Assembly: GCA_903824725.1 (NCBI GenBank)
Contig: CAIJXU010000064.1
Location: 62,001 to 126,000, forward strand
DNA: 64,000 nucleotides
DNA from: an uncultured Bacteroidota bacterium
Lineage (GTDB): Bacteria; Bacteroidota; Bacteroidia; Chitinophagales; Chitinophagaceae
Reading direction: 5' to 3'
Part shown: positions 8,846-17,418 of the stretch, in pieces
How positions within the stretch are numbered: position 1 is the first letter of the stretch
Layout of the letters: each line of letters begins with the position of its first letter
Made by a program: the position numbers and the translations under genes
The notes under the pieces: generated by a model
What the model was told of the DNA's origin: nothing
What the model saw: only the letters and a program-made list of their open reading frames with translations
The model's database searches: none

Positions 8846-11542
8846 TTAATTGAGTAATGCTTTGACCACCTCTATTACTTTGTTGAGTTGGGAAATATCC
8901 TGCCCTCCGGCACTTGCAATGTTTTTTTGTCCCCCTCCGCCGCCTTTAATTAAGGGTGCTATTTTTTCTTTAATAATAAGCGGTGCTTGCCAATTTTTTT
9001 CCTTTACTAAATGATCACTAATGGCTAATACAACATTTGCTTTACCTTCATTTGCTGCAGTTAACACGACTAGGGATGATGGATGTATTGCAATTAATTG
9101 TTGCGCTAATTTTTTCAAATGTTCAGGGCTACTTAAAGATAATTGTACTCCTAAAAATTGAATATCTTGAATCGCATTAAATTGAGTACTGTATTTTTCA
9201 AATAGTTCATTGACCAACAAAGCTTCCTGACTTTCTAATTTTTTTGCAAGTTCTTTTTGACTTGACAGTAATGAAGCAATCGTATCATTTAAAATATCAG
9301 TCGAAGAATTTTCATTCCACTCTGGTGCAACAAAACCTATATTTAATTTAACAGCAGTTCCTGCACATGTTTCTGTTAGTTGCACAATTTGTTTATGTAA
9401 TTTTTCTTTTACTTCCGTGAGGTAAATAGATGCAGCATCTCCTACAACGGCTTCAATTCTTCTAACACCAGCTGCTACCGAAGCTTCTGCTTTTAATTTA
9501 AAATTGCCAATCTCTCCAGTATGTCCTACATGGGTTCCGCCACAAAGTTCAATGGAATAATTAGGGTCCATGATCACAACGCGCACTTTATCGCCATATT
9601 TTTCTCCGAACAGTGCCATGGCACCCAATGCGATCGCATTGTCCTTGCTCATTTCATTAATGACTACAGGAATATTTTCTTTTACTTTTTCATTTACAAT
9701 ACTTTCTACTTTTGCTATTTCTTCGTCGGTCATTTTTGCAAAATGTGAAAAATCAAAACGCAATTGTTCACTATTCACCAAACTTCCTTTCTGTGCCACA
9801 TGCTTTCCTAATACTTGGCGTAAGGCAGCATGCAACAAATGGGTAGCTGAATGATGAAGGGTAGTATCATGTCTATGCTTAATATTTATGCGCGCTTTTA
9901 TTTTTTTACCAATTTGAGCAGGTAAGGTGTCGGTAAAATGAATAAATAAATTATTTTCCTTTTTTGTATCCGTCACTTCAATGACAGAACCGTCTTCAAA
10001 AGTGAATTGGCCCGTATCACCCACCTGCCCTCCACTTTCGGCATAAAATGGCGTATCGGAAAGCACCCATTGGTATGCCTCTTTGCCTTTTGCTTTTACA
10101 TGACGGTATTTTATTACTTGGGTATCAATTTCATTTTGGGTGTATCCTAAAAATGAAGTCTCTTTATCTGGACTCACTTGAATCCAATCACCTGTATCAA
10201 CAGCTGTAGCGGCACGACTTCTATTTTTTTGCTGTTTCATCTCATTGTCAAACCCAACTTCGTCAACGGACAATTCATTTTCACTTGCAATCAATCTAGT
10301 TAAATCAACAGGGAATCCAAAAGTATCAAATAATTCAAATACCAATTTTCCGTCAATCACTTGATTTTTTTGATGCGTGTGAATGATGTCATCCATCCTC
10401 TTTAATCCTTTTTCAAGTGTTCTTAAAAATCCTTCTTCCTCTTCCTTCACTACCTTGGTTACAAAATCTAATTGTGCAGTTAATTCTGGGAAAACATGTT
10501 CGAATTGTTTTGCCAATAAAGGCATCAATTGATGTAATAAAGGATGCTTATAATCCAAGTAGGAATAATAGTATCTTACCGCTCTTCTTAAGATGCGTCG
10601 AATCACGTAACCTGCGCCTGTATTGGCTGGCAACTGACCATCCGCAATGGTAAAAGCAATGGCTCTAATGTGATCGGCAAGTACTCTAAAGGCGATGGCT
10701 TGTTTACTTCCACTAAAATCATATTCCTTTCCAGTGATTTGAGCTACTGCTTCAATAGTGCCAGTAAACACATCCGTATCGTAATTGCTTTTTTTATTTT
10801 GTATCACGCGAACTAGACGTTCAAAACCCATACCCGTATCAACATGTTTATTGGGTAGTGCTTCAAGGCTTCCATCTTTTTTTCGATTGTACTGAATAAA
10901 TACATTGTTCCAAATTTCAATCACTTGTGGATGGTCTTTATTCACTAAGTCACGACCTGGAATTTTTGCAATTTCTTCGTCAGAACGCATGTCGACATGT
11001 ATTTCACTGCATGGTCCACATGGGCCCGTATCGCCCATTTCCCAGAAATTATCTTTTTTATTACCGTAAATTATTTTGTCCTCTGATACCCATTTTTTCC
11101 AATGTGCTAATGCTTCGCTTGATGGAGGTAGGTTTTCAGATGCATCTCCTTCAAAAACAGTTACATATAATTTAGCAGGATCAATTCCATACACTTTGGT
11201 TAATAATTCCCAACTCCACTCAATAGCTTCCATTTTAAAATAATCGCCGAAGCTCCAATTACCTAACATTTCAAACATCGTATGATGGTAGGTATCTACA
11301 CCCACTTCTTCCAAGTCATTGTGTTTTCCACTTACGCGTAAACATTTTTGTGTATCGGCTATACGACTATGGCTAGGGGTTTGGTTACCTAAAAAATAAT
11401 CTTTGAACTGGTTCATTCCCGCATTAGTGAATAATAAAGTAGGGTCATTTTTTACTACAATAGGGGCTGAGGGAACAATCGCGTGCCCTTTAGATGCAAA
11501 AAAATCTAAAAATTGTTGTCTTATTTCGGGACTCTTCATCAT
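8846..11542 (-). CDS. alaS: alanyl-tRNA synthetase
   Basis: Class II aminoacyl-tRNA synthetase that charges tRNA(Ala). At 898 residues it is slightly longer than the Escherichia coli enzyme (876). Visible landmarks are the N-terminal FFASKGH and NDPTLLFTNAGMNQFKDYFLG motif 1 region, and the editing-domain zinc site HHSATH near residue 565 with CGGTHV near 670. The C-Ala domain GGGGGQK is near residue 865. Two adjacent ATG codons open the gene (11542 and 11539); either could be used. It is a stand-alone unit with its own terminator, divergent from the M23 peptidase gene. Confidence 0.98.
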   Translation of the reverse strand: MMKSPEIRQQFLDFFASKGHAIVPSAPIVVKNDPTLLFTNAGMNQFKDYFLGNQTPSHSRIADTQKCLRVSGKHNDLEEVGVDTYHHTMFEMLGNWSFGDYFKMEAIEWSWELLTKVYGIDPAKLYVTVFEGDASENLPPSSEALAHWKKWVSEDKIIYGNKKDNFWEMGDTGPCGPCSEIHVDMRSDEEIAKIPGRDLVNKDHPQVIEIWNNVFIQYNRKKDGSLEALPNKHVDTGMGFERLVRVIQNKKSNYDTDVFTGTIEAVAQITGKEYDFSGSKQAIAFRVLADHIRAIAFTIADGQLPANTGAGYVIRRILRRAVRYYYSYLDYKHPLLHQLMPLLAKQFEHVFPELTAQLDFVTKVVKEEEEGFLRTLEKGLKRMDDIIHTHQKNQVIDGKLVFELFDTFGFPVDLTRLIASENELSVDEVGFDNEMKQQKNRSRAATAVDTGDWIQVSPDKETSFLGYTQNEIDTQVIKYRHVKAKGKEAYQWVLSDTPFYAESGGQVGDTGQFTFEDGSVIEVTDTKKENNLFIHFTDTLPAQIGKKIKARINIKHRHDTTLHHSATHLLHAALRQVLGKHVAQKGSLVNSEQLRFDFSHFAKMTDEEIAKVESIVNEKVKENIPVVINEMSKDNAIALGAMALFGEKYGDKVRVVIMDPNYSIELCGGTHVGHTGEIGNFKLKAEASVAAGVRRIEAVVGDAASIYLTEVKEKLHKQIVQLTETCAGTAVKLNIGFVAPEWNENSSTDILNDTIASLLSSQKELAKKLESQEALLVNELFEKYSTQFNAIQDIQFLGVQLSLSSPEHLKKLAQQLIAIHPSSLVVLTAANEGKANVVLAISDHLVKEKNWQAPLIIKEKIAPLIKGGGGGQKNIASAGGQDISQLNKVIEVVKALLN

Positions 11543-11578
11543 GTATCTGAATTTTAAGCAGTGTTCATCTTAAAAAGC

Positions 11579-11586
11579 TATATTTG
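11579..11586 (+). promoter_or_regulatory. -7 promoter box candidate for the M23 peptidase gene
   Basis: TATATTTG matches the Bacteroidota -7 consensus exactly and lies in the divergent alaS/peptidase gap, about 80 bases before the ATG. No matching -33 element is seen. Confidence 0.35.
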
Positions 11587-11667
11587 TGTTGCTTTTTTTA
11601 ATGACCTCAAAGGTAAGGAATTGGGGCTTTTTTATGGCCTTCCTTGCCAAATAATCGGTTAATTCAA

Positions 11668-12639
11668 ATGAAGAAAATTAAATATCACTTTAATACCCAT
11701 ACACTTAGGTTTGATAAAGTGGAAGTGCCCTTAAAAGTAAGGCTACTTCAGCTTTTTGGATTTGTGGCTGCCTCTATTGTAACTGGGGTGGTGATAGTGG
11801 CTGTCTTATTTCAGTACATCGATTCTCCAAAGGAAAAATTACTCCGTCAGCAAAACGAAAGCTATAAGGCGAATTACAGTGTGATACAAGATCGGGTCAA
11901 GCAATTGGAGTTGCAAATGACCGAGCTAGAAAATAGGGACAATGAAGTATATCGTTCCATATTTGAATCCAGTCCAATACCAGATAGCGCCCGTTTAAAA
12001 GATATGGAAGCACTAAAGGAAGTACGCATGATTCAAAACTTATCAAGTTCAGCTTTGTTGTCGAATATGATTGCACAATTAAATAATTTGAGTGTTCGAT
12101 CCTCTTTTCAGGATAAGTCCTATATCGAAGTGGGTGCGATGGTGAAAAATAAAGAAAAGTTGTTAAGAGCGATTCCTGCGATACAACCAGTGAGTAATAA
12201 AAATTTAAATCGAATTGCATCAGGTTATGGGTATCGAATTGATCCGCTATATAAAGATTATCGTTTACATGCTGGTTTAGATTTTACTGCAGCTTCAGGT
12301 ACACCTATTTATGCAACGGCCGATGGGGTGGTACAAATTGCTGGTTTTAATACAGATGGATATGGGAATAAAGTAGTGATTAATCATGGCTATGGTTATC
12401 AAACATTATATGGGCATATGTTTCGTGTCAAGGCTAAAGTAGGCCAATCTGTAAAAAGAGGAGAAGTGATTGGATACATAGGAAATACAGGGAAGAGCAC
12501 TGGGCCACATTGTCATTATGAGGTAATTAAAAGAGGTACTAAAGTGGATCCTGTGTATTATTTTTATAATGATTTAACACCAGCTCAGTTTGATAGAATC
12601 TTAAAAGCTGCAGCAGCTAACAAACAAAGTTTGGATTAA
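11668..12639 (+). CDS. M23-family (LytM) murein endopeptidase, membrane-anchored
   Basis: Predicted zinc endopeptidase that cuts peptidoglycan cross-bridges. From the ATG at 11668 (preferred to an in-frame TTG at 11644) the protein is 323 residues. It has a cytoplasmic N-terminus, one TM helix (about 28-50), a coiled-coil stretch (about 55-95) and a C-terminal M23 domain (about 185-295). The zinc and catalytic residues look intact: His201 and Asp205 in HAGLD, and His281/His283 in HCH, plus LYGHM. An active enzyme is therefore likely, rather than a degenerate activator of the EnvC/NlpD type. A small membrane-protein gene follows after 19 bases. Confidence 0.92.
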   Translation: MKKIKYHFNTHTLRFDKVEVPLKVRLLQLFGFVAASIVTGVVIVAVLFQYIDSPKEKLLRQQNESYKANYSVIQDRVKQLELQMTELENRDNEVYRSIFESSPIPDSARLKDMEALKEVRMIQNLSSSALLSNMIAQLNNLSVRSSFQDKSYIEVGAMVKNKEKLLRAIPAIQPVSNKNLNRIASGYGYRIDPLYKDYRLHAGLDFTAASGTPIYATADGVVQIAGFNTDGYGNKVVINHGYGYQTLYGHMFRVKAKVGQSVKRGEVIGYIGNTGKSTGPHCHYEVIKRGTKVDPVYYFYNDLTPAQFDRILKAAAANKQSLD

Positions 12640-12658
12640 CCATCAAAATGAGCAAAGA

Positions 12659-12889
12659 ATGGACCCGCAAGTACTTGCTTTTTTAAATAGAATCACCTAT
12701 AGCATAGGGATCGCTTTATTATGGATGGTATCCAACACGACCATTGGTATTATGTGGGGTTATGCTTTTATGCAAGATCATTGGCGTTGGAGCAATACCT
12801 TTTTTTATATTTATCTCCTTTCAAGCTTCTGCGGATTATTATATGGCTTATATCAACTTTGGAAAACACCGATCCAATTTGACAACTAA
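12659..12889 (+). CDS. small two-helix membrane protein, function unknown
   Basis: 76 residues with two hydrophobic helices (about 13-36 and 46-67) separated by a short aromatic polar loop (QDHWRWSN). It starts 19 bases after the M23 peptidase stop and probably shares its transcript. The stop overlaps the end of the convergent NTF2-like gene by four bases. I do not recognise a family. The clear TM pattern, tidy spacing and lack of a competing frame support a real gene. Confidence 0.65.
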   Translation: MDPQVLAFLNRITYSIGIALLWMVSNTTIGIMWGYAFMQDHWRWSNTFFYIYLLSSFCGLLYGLYQLWKTPIQFDN

Positions 12890-13308
12890 CTACTGTGGTC
12901 GGAAATGATTTTCCACTTTCCATTTATTTTTTTAAACACAAGTGTAAAGTGTCCACTTGCATCCCCCACGGTTCTTTTTAAGAAAAATTTTCCAATCACA
13001 AAATAATGGTCTGTATTCAAAGGTTTCATACTGATCTCGGAAAAACTAAGTTGTCCCATATGCGCTTTGTCAGGGTAATTTTTTTTATAATTTTTTAAAG
13101 TCGCATTATAACCATAAGTGGGGCCATTTTGACCCATAAATAACAGACTGTCATTTTCCCAATAACCAACCATGAAATCATCAATATTGCCTTTATTCCA
13201 TGCGCTTTGTTGGTGGTCCAAAATGGCTTGTATGAATGAGGTTTCTTTGTTTTGGCTAAAGCCCATTTGACAAAAAAGAAAAGCGAGAAGGGTGAGGTAT
13301 TTTTTCAT
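12886..13308 (-). CDS. secreted NTF2-like (DUF4440/SnoaL-type) protein
   Basis: 140 residues beginning with a clear signal peptide (MKKYLTLLAFLFCQMGFSQ). The remainder matches the NTF2-like cone fold by pattern: an N-terminal helix with WNKGNIDDFMVGYWENDSL, a central GPTYGYNATLKNYKK segment, and C-terminal strands ending in HFTLVFKKINGKWKIISDHSS. DUF4440 members often bind small ligands or act as enzymes, and no catalytic assignment is possible here. Its 3' end overlaps the convergent small membrane gene by four bases. Confidence 0.85.
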   Translation of the reverse strand: MKKYLTLLAFLFCQMGFSQNKETSFIQAILDHQQSAWNKGNIDDFMVGYWENDSLLFMGQNGPTYGYNATLKNYKKNYPDKAHMGQLSFSEISMKPLNTDHYFVIGKFFLKRTVGDASGHFTLVFKKINGKWKIISDHSS

Positions 13309-13376
13309 AAGTCAATTTTAAAATGTATTTATGGAAGTTAAGTAAAATAATTAAAAATTAATCATAATTTGTAGCT

Positions 13377-13979
13377 ATGCCCTATAAAAAACATTTAAAA
13401 AAGGATCCCAAATTACAGGACTTATTAAAGTCGGATACTTATACCTTGTCTAAACGAAAGAATACAGCTATTCGATTAATAGCGAGTATTGTAAGTCAAC
13501 AATTAAGCACCAAGGTTGCTAAAATTATTTTTGATCGCTTTTTAAATATTTATCAAGGGAAGGAGCCAAGTTGTCAAAAGGTATTAGATACACCTGATGA
13601 AGTATTACGAGCCATTGGATTAAGTCATTCCAAAGTAGGATATGTGAAAAATGTAGCAGAATTTTTTATAGCCCATCAAATTACTGATAAGCAATTGTAT
13701 CAAATGGATCCTGAATCTGTGATTGAATTATTAACTCAGATAAAAGGAGTGGGAAAGTGGACCGTCGAAATGTTATTGATGTTTAGCTTAGGGCATGAAG
13801 ATGTTTTTGCGGTAGACGACCTAGGCATTCAGCAAGCAATGATCAAATTATATAAAATAAAGTATACTACTAAGAAGGAATTACAAATTAAAATGTTGGC
13901 AAAGGCAAAAACTTGGTCACCTTTTAAAACATATGCCTGCTTGCATTTATGGCAATGGAAGGACAGCGTTGCTGTATAA
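13377..13979 (+). CDS. DNA-3-methyladenine glycosylase II-type (AlkA-like HhH-GPD)
   Basis: Base-excision-repair glycosylase that removes alkylated purines. The 200-residue protein carries the HhH-GPD fold only. It has SIVSQQLSTKVA (about 37-48), the helix-hairpin-helix LLTQIKGVGKWTVEMLL (about 118-134) and the catalytic aspartate Asp148 in FAVDDLGIQQ. The N-terminal TBP-like domain of E. coli AlkA is absent, as in many bacterial short forms. No iron-sulfur cluster cysteines are present, which separates it from the Nth protein at 32731. Its stop is two bases from the convergent PEP carboxylase gene end. Confidence 0.92.
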   Translation: MPYKKHLKKDPKLQDLLKSDTYTLSKRKNTAIRLIASIVSQQLSTKVAKIIFDRFLNIYQGKEPSCQKVLDTPDEVLRAIGLSHSKVGYVKNVAEFFIAHQITDKQLYQMDPESVIELLTQIKGVGKWTVEMLLMFSLGHEDVFAVDDLGIQQAMIKLYKIKYTTKKELQIKMLAKAKTWSPFKTYACLHLWQWKDSVAV

Positions 13980-13981
13980 GA

Positions 13982-16573
13982 TTAAACTGAATTTCGTGCA
14001 GCGTTAATGACACCAAACATAGTACGAGTGACTAATTTTTCGTAAGCAGCTTTTAATTCATTTTCAATCATCGGGTCTTGTAATTTACACAAACCATACT
14101 GTTGGATGGTCAATAAAGGCAACACAATACGATCTCTAAGCAATATAGAATGTTTAGATAAAGTATCTTTTTCCATCAAGCTATTGCTTTTATTTAATTC
14201 TAAATACAATTGAGTCGTGAGAGCAAATTCATCTTTAATAATTTGTCGAATTGGGCTGAAGGTAGGGTCTGATTCAATATACTTAGTAATGGCAAAATTA
14301 GATTTAACCATACTCATCATACTATTGTCAATCAAAGTTCTAAAAAAGGAAATGTTATTAAATAAGGATACTACTTCATTCCAAAGCCCTTTTTCTTTTA
14401 ACACCTGAAGTGCTGTGCCTACTCCATAAAAACCAGGAACATTTTGTTTTAATTGACTCCAACTTCCTACAAAGGGGATGGCTCTTAAATCAGATAAATT
14501 AAGTTCCCCTTTTGCACCTCTTTTGGTAGGGCGACTTGCGATATTGCTTTTCCCATAATAATTGAGCGGACTAAATTTTTGTAAATAAGGGAGGAATTGA
14601 GGATGTTGCTTTAGTTGTTGGTAAGTGACATAACTAATATGTCCAAGTTCGGCTAATGTTTCCCTATTTTTTTCAGTGAGTTGCAATTGGGAGAAAGTCG
14701 ATATCTCGTTACTTATTCCAGCACTCAATAACTGTTCAATATTGAATTGGGCCGATTGGATGGTTCCAAAATTAGAAGTAATGGTTTGGCCTTGAACGGT
14801 TAATTGAATTTCTTCATTTTCAATTTGGTTACCCATTGACGCATAAAATTGATGTGTTTTTCCACCACCTCTCGAAGGAGGGCCACCTCGACCATCAAAA
14901 AATTTAACTACAATTTTATTTTCCCTTGAGATATGTGTCAGTGTTTCTTTTGCTTGGTAGATACTCCAATTGGCTTGTAAGTAACCGCCATCTTTAGTAC
15001 CATCGCTAAAACCAAGCATAATCGTTTGCTGGGCTAGTCTTTTTTGTAAGTGTATTTGATATAATGGGTCATGATATAAAATAGTCATGATGGCTTCTGC
15101 ACTTTTTAAGTCATCGATGGTTTCAAATAAAGGAATAATATCTAATTCAGCCAAATGGATATCCCAGCCACATAGTCGACACAAAGCGTATAATTCCATC
15201 ACATTTACTGCCGATTGACAATTGCTAATGATATAGCGATGACAGCCATTAACGCCATTCATTTCCTGTACTAATTTAATTGCATTGATACTTTCAAGGG
15301 TATCTTTTGTAATGGGTTCGCTAAAATCGGAAGGATTCAATTTTCCCTCTAAGGAAGCCAATACTTTCATTTGATCTTCCTCTGAAAGTGTATGGTACTG
15401 ATCTGGTAAAATACCTTTACCATTTTGTTTTAATAGTGTTTCATGAATATCTAATAAGACAGAATGATGTATGCGGCTATCTTGTCTTATATCTAATGAA
15501 GCAAAATGGGTGCCAAATAATTGTACTTTATGAATTAAGCTTTCTAATCTGGATAGATACAAGGAATAGTCTGATTCAATTATTATTTTTTTAATCTTAT
15601 AAAGACATTCAATGATTTCATTTTTATTGATAGGATTAGCTTCGTCTGGTCTGAAAACATTTTCATATAAAGTAGCTTCTAATTCATTGATTAAAACATC
15701 CACGCCCGAAAAAGTTAATTTTCGTTTTAATTTTCGAACATCTCTATAGTAACATACTATAATACTACTTCGTAATGCTTTCGCTACTGTTAAAGTGGTG
15801 CTTGCATTTACAAATGGATTGCCATCTCTATCTCCTCCAGGCCAGAAGCCTAATTCAATAAAGGGATTATCGCCTTCGTATTGATCATCAAAAACATCGC
15901 GAACAATATTGCTGTAAATATTACCTACCGAAAAATAAAAAACGTTTTCTAGATACCACATTAAATTCAAGGCCTCGTCTGTGGGACTTGGTTGTTTTTT
16001 ATTAAAGAAAGGCGTAAGTCCTAACTGCTGTATGTATTGATTTATTGTATTAAAATCATTTTTCCCAATGGCTTCCCCCATGTCGTGGATAATACCCAAT
16101 ACATTGGCTGGATAAAATTGGGTAGGATGTGCAGTGAGTACAATTCTAACTTTAAATTTATTCAATTTAGCTTTTAGTACTTCTGTGTTATTGGTGAACT
16201 GTGCGTCTCTAATTAATGCTTTTAAACTTCCAATTCCATCCACTTCATTCACACTTGAGAATGCAGCATCCTCAATAGCATCAAATAGAACCACCTGCCT
16301 CTCAATATATTGAACATATTTAAAAAGGTGATCTAATTTTTCATTCTCACTATCCACATAAGTATGCTGTCTAAAAAAGTAGTCTACAATTTCTATCGGA
16401 GATTTATCCTTACCAAACCCTTCTTCACAGGTTTGCAATAATAGGGGGAGTAATGCACCTACATTGGCAACGCCTGAATACGGCAATGCTGCAAATAAAC
16501 TATTATAGATAATATATTTGTCAGAGACATTTTTTCGAAACTGTCCGGCGTAATTATGTATACTTGTTGGCAT
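13982..16573 (-). CDS. ppc: phosphoenolpyruvate carboxylase
   Basis: Anaplerotic enzyme that carboxylates PEP with bicarbonate to oxaloacetate. The start is taken as the ATG ending at 16573 (863 residues) rather than an upstream in-frame ATG at 16606. The catalytic TAHPTQ histidine (about residue 149) and the GFWPGGDRDGNP motif are intact. In the otherwise universal FHGRGG motif the histidine is replaced: the sequence reads FFDGRGGPPSRGGGKTH, with Asp at about residue 560. From memory this is a lineage-wide variant in Bacteroidota rather than an inactivating change. The C-terminus (AARNSV) is close to the usual QNTG-like end that contributes to the allosteric site. Confidence 0.95.
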   Translation of the reverse strand: MPTSIHNYAGQFRKNVSDKYIIYNSLFAALPYSGVANVGALLPLLLQTCEEGFGKDKSPIEIVDYFFRQHTYVDSENEKLDHLFKYVQYIERQVVLFDAIEDAAFSSVNEVDGIGSLKALIRDAQFTNNTEVLKAKLNKFKVRIVLTAHPTQFYPANVLGIIHDMGEAIGKNDFNTINQYIQQLGLTPFFNKKQPSPTDEALNLMWYLENVFYFSVGNIYSNIVRDVFDDQYEGDNPFIELGFWPGGDRDGNPFVNASTTLTVAKALRSSIIVCYYRDVRKLKRKLTFSGVDVLINELEATLYENVFRPDEANPINKNEIIECLYKIKKIIIESDYSLYLSRLESLIHKVQLFGTHFASLDIRQDSRIHHSVLLDIHETLLKQNGKGILPDQYHTLSEEDQMKVLASLEGKLNPSDFSEPITKDTLESINAIKLVQEMNGVNGCHRYIISNCQSAVNVMELYALCRLCGWDIHLAELDIIPLFETIDDLKSAEAIMTILYHDPLYQIHLQKRLAQQTIMLGFSDGTKDGGYLQANWSIYQAKETLTHISRENKIVVKFFDGRGGPPSRGGGKTHQFYASMGNQIENEEIQLTVQGQTITSNFGTIQSAQFNIEQLLSAGISNEISTFSQLQLTEKNRETLAELGHISYVTYQQLKQHPQFLPYLQKFSPLNYYGKSNIASRPTKRGAKGELNLSDLRAIPFVGSWSQLKQNVPGFYGVGTALQVLKEKGLWNEVVSLFNNISFFRTLIDNSMMSMVKSNFAITKYIESDPTFSPIRQIIKDEFALTTQLYLELNKSNSLMEKDTLSKHSILLRDRIVLPLLTIQQYGLCKLQDPMIENELKAAYEKLVTRTMFGVINAARNSV

Positions 16574-16666
16574 GATTTGTAGCAATAAAGGTACTGAAAA
16601 AATCATGAGATTCGCCGAAAGCCTTATCAGTATTGATTCCTAATGAATGTTCGTTTTAAAAACGAC

Positions 16667-17407
16667 TTATGGTGTATGTGTAGGAAATTTAATATCATGG
16701 TAAAAGGCAAAGGTCCATTTTTCTTTTTGCCCCTTTTCCCACCATTGTTGACGCCATTCCATGGACATTTTTCCATCCAAATCATATTTGGCAACAAACC
16801 TAGCTTTCATTTGTTGCAATTGCGGTGCTACATCGGCTCCAAAAAATATAGTTTCATTCTCCTTCCTCAGCCAACAAACTTGATGAAACAGACTATGCCC
16901 CCCAGTTACCTGATAATGAATGATATCATCAATATCCCCCTCATCCTCTGTTAACCAATGCACTTTACTGAATTGCTCTAGAATTTGAATTTGATCAATA
17001 AGATAGGAGGCACTGTTGGCATGTATGGCCAAATCGTATTCTCTTTTTTGAATGTAATACTTTGCATAGGGGAAACTAATAAAACGCTCTTGATGTTGTG
17101 GATGCATATAGCTGATACCTCCTGCGTGGTCCTTGTGTAAGTGGCTCAAAAATACTTTTGTAACACTGGAAGGGTCAATACCCAAACTCATTAAATTAGC
17201 GTGTATTTGCAAAATGCCTTCCTTATTAAAATAGCCCAATCCTGTGTCTAGTAAAATGATGTCTTGATCGGTGATCACGACAAAGGGCTGCACTTGCACC
17301 AAAATACTGCCTTTGGGAGGACTTTGCATTAGATGGTTATCGAACGGTTTGAACACCTTAGTTTCGTCAATCGAAAAACTACCTTCCAATAATGGATAAA
17401 TACGCAT
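16667..17407 (-). CDS. metallo-beta-lactamase-fold hydrolase
   Basis: 246-residue MBL-fold protein with the zinc motif HLHKDH (His89, His91, Asp93, His94), a later GGHS histidine (about 170) and GADVAP aspartate (about 195). Strand order LLDTGLG before the motif is typical. No signal peptide, so it is cytoplasmic. The family includes lactonases and other esterases, and the substrate is unknown. It starts only 11 bases after the rodA stop on the same strand and could be co-transcribed with the mre/rodA cluster. Confidence 0.88.
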   Translation of the reverse strand: MRIYPLLEGSFSIDETKVFKPFDNHLMQSPPKGSILVQVQPFVVITDQDIILLDTGLGYFNKEGILQIHANLMSLGIDPSSVTKVFLSHLHKDHAGGISYMHPQHQERFISFPYAKYYIQKREYDLAIHANSASYLIDQIQILEQFSKVHWLTEDEGDIDDIIHYQVTGGHSLFHQVCWLRKENETIFFGADVAPQLQQMKARFVAKYDLDGKMSMEWRQQWWEKGQKEKWTFAFYHDIKFPTHTP

Positions 17408-17418
17408 ATAAATTGTAA

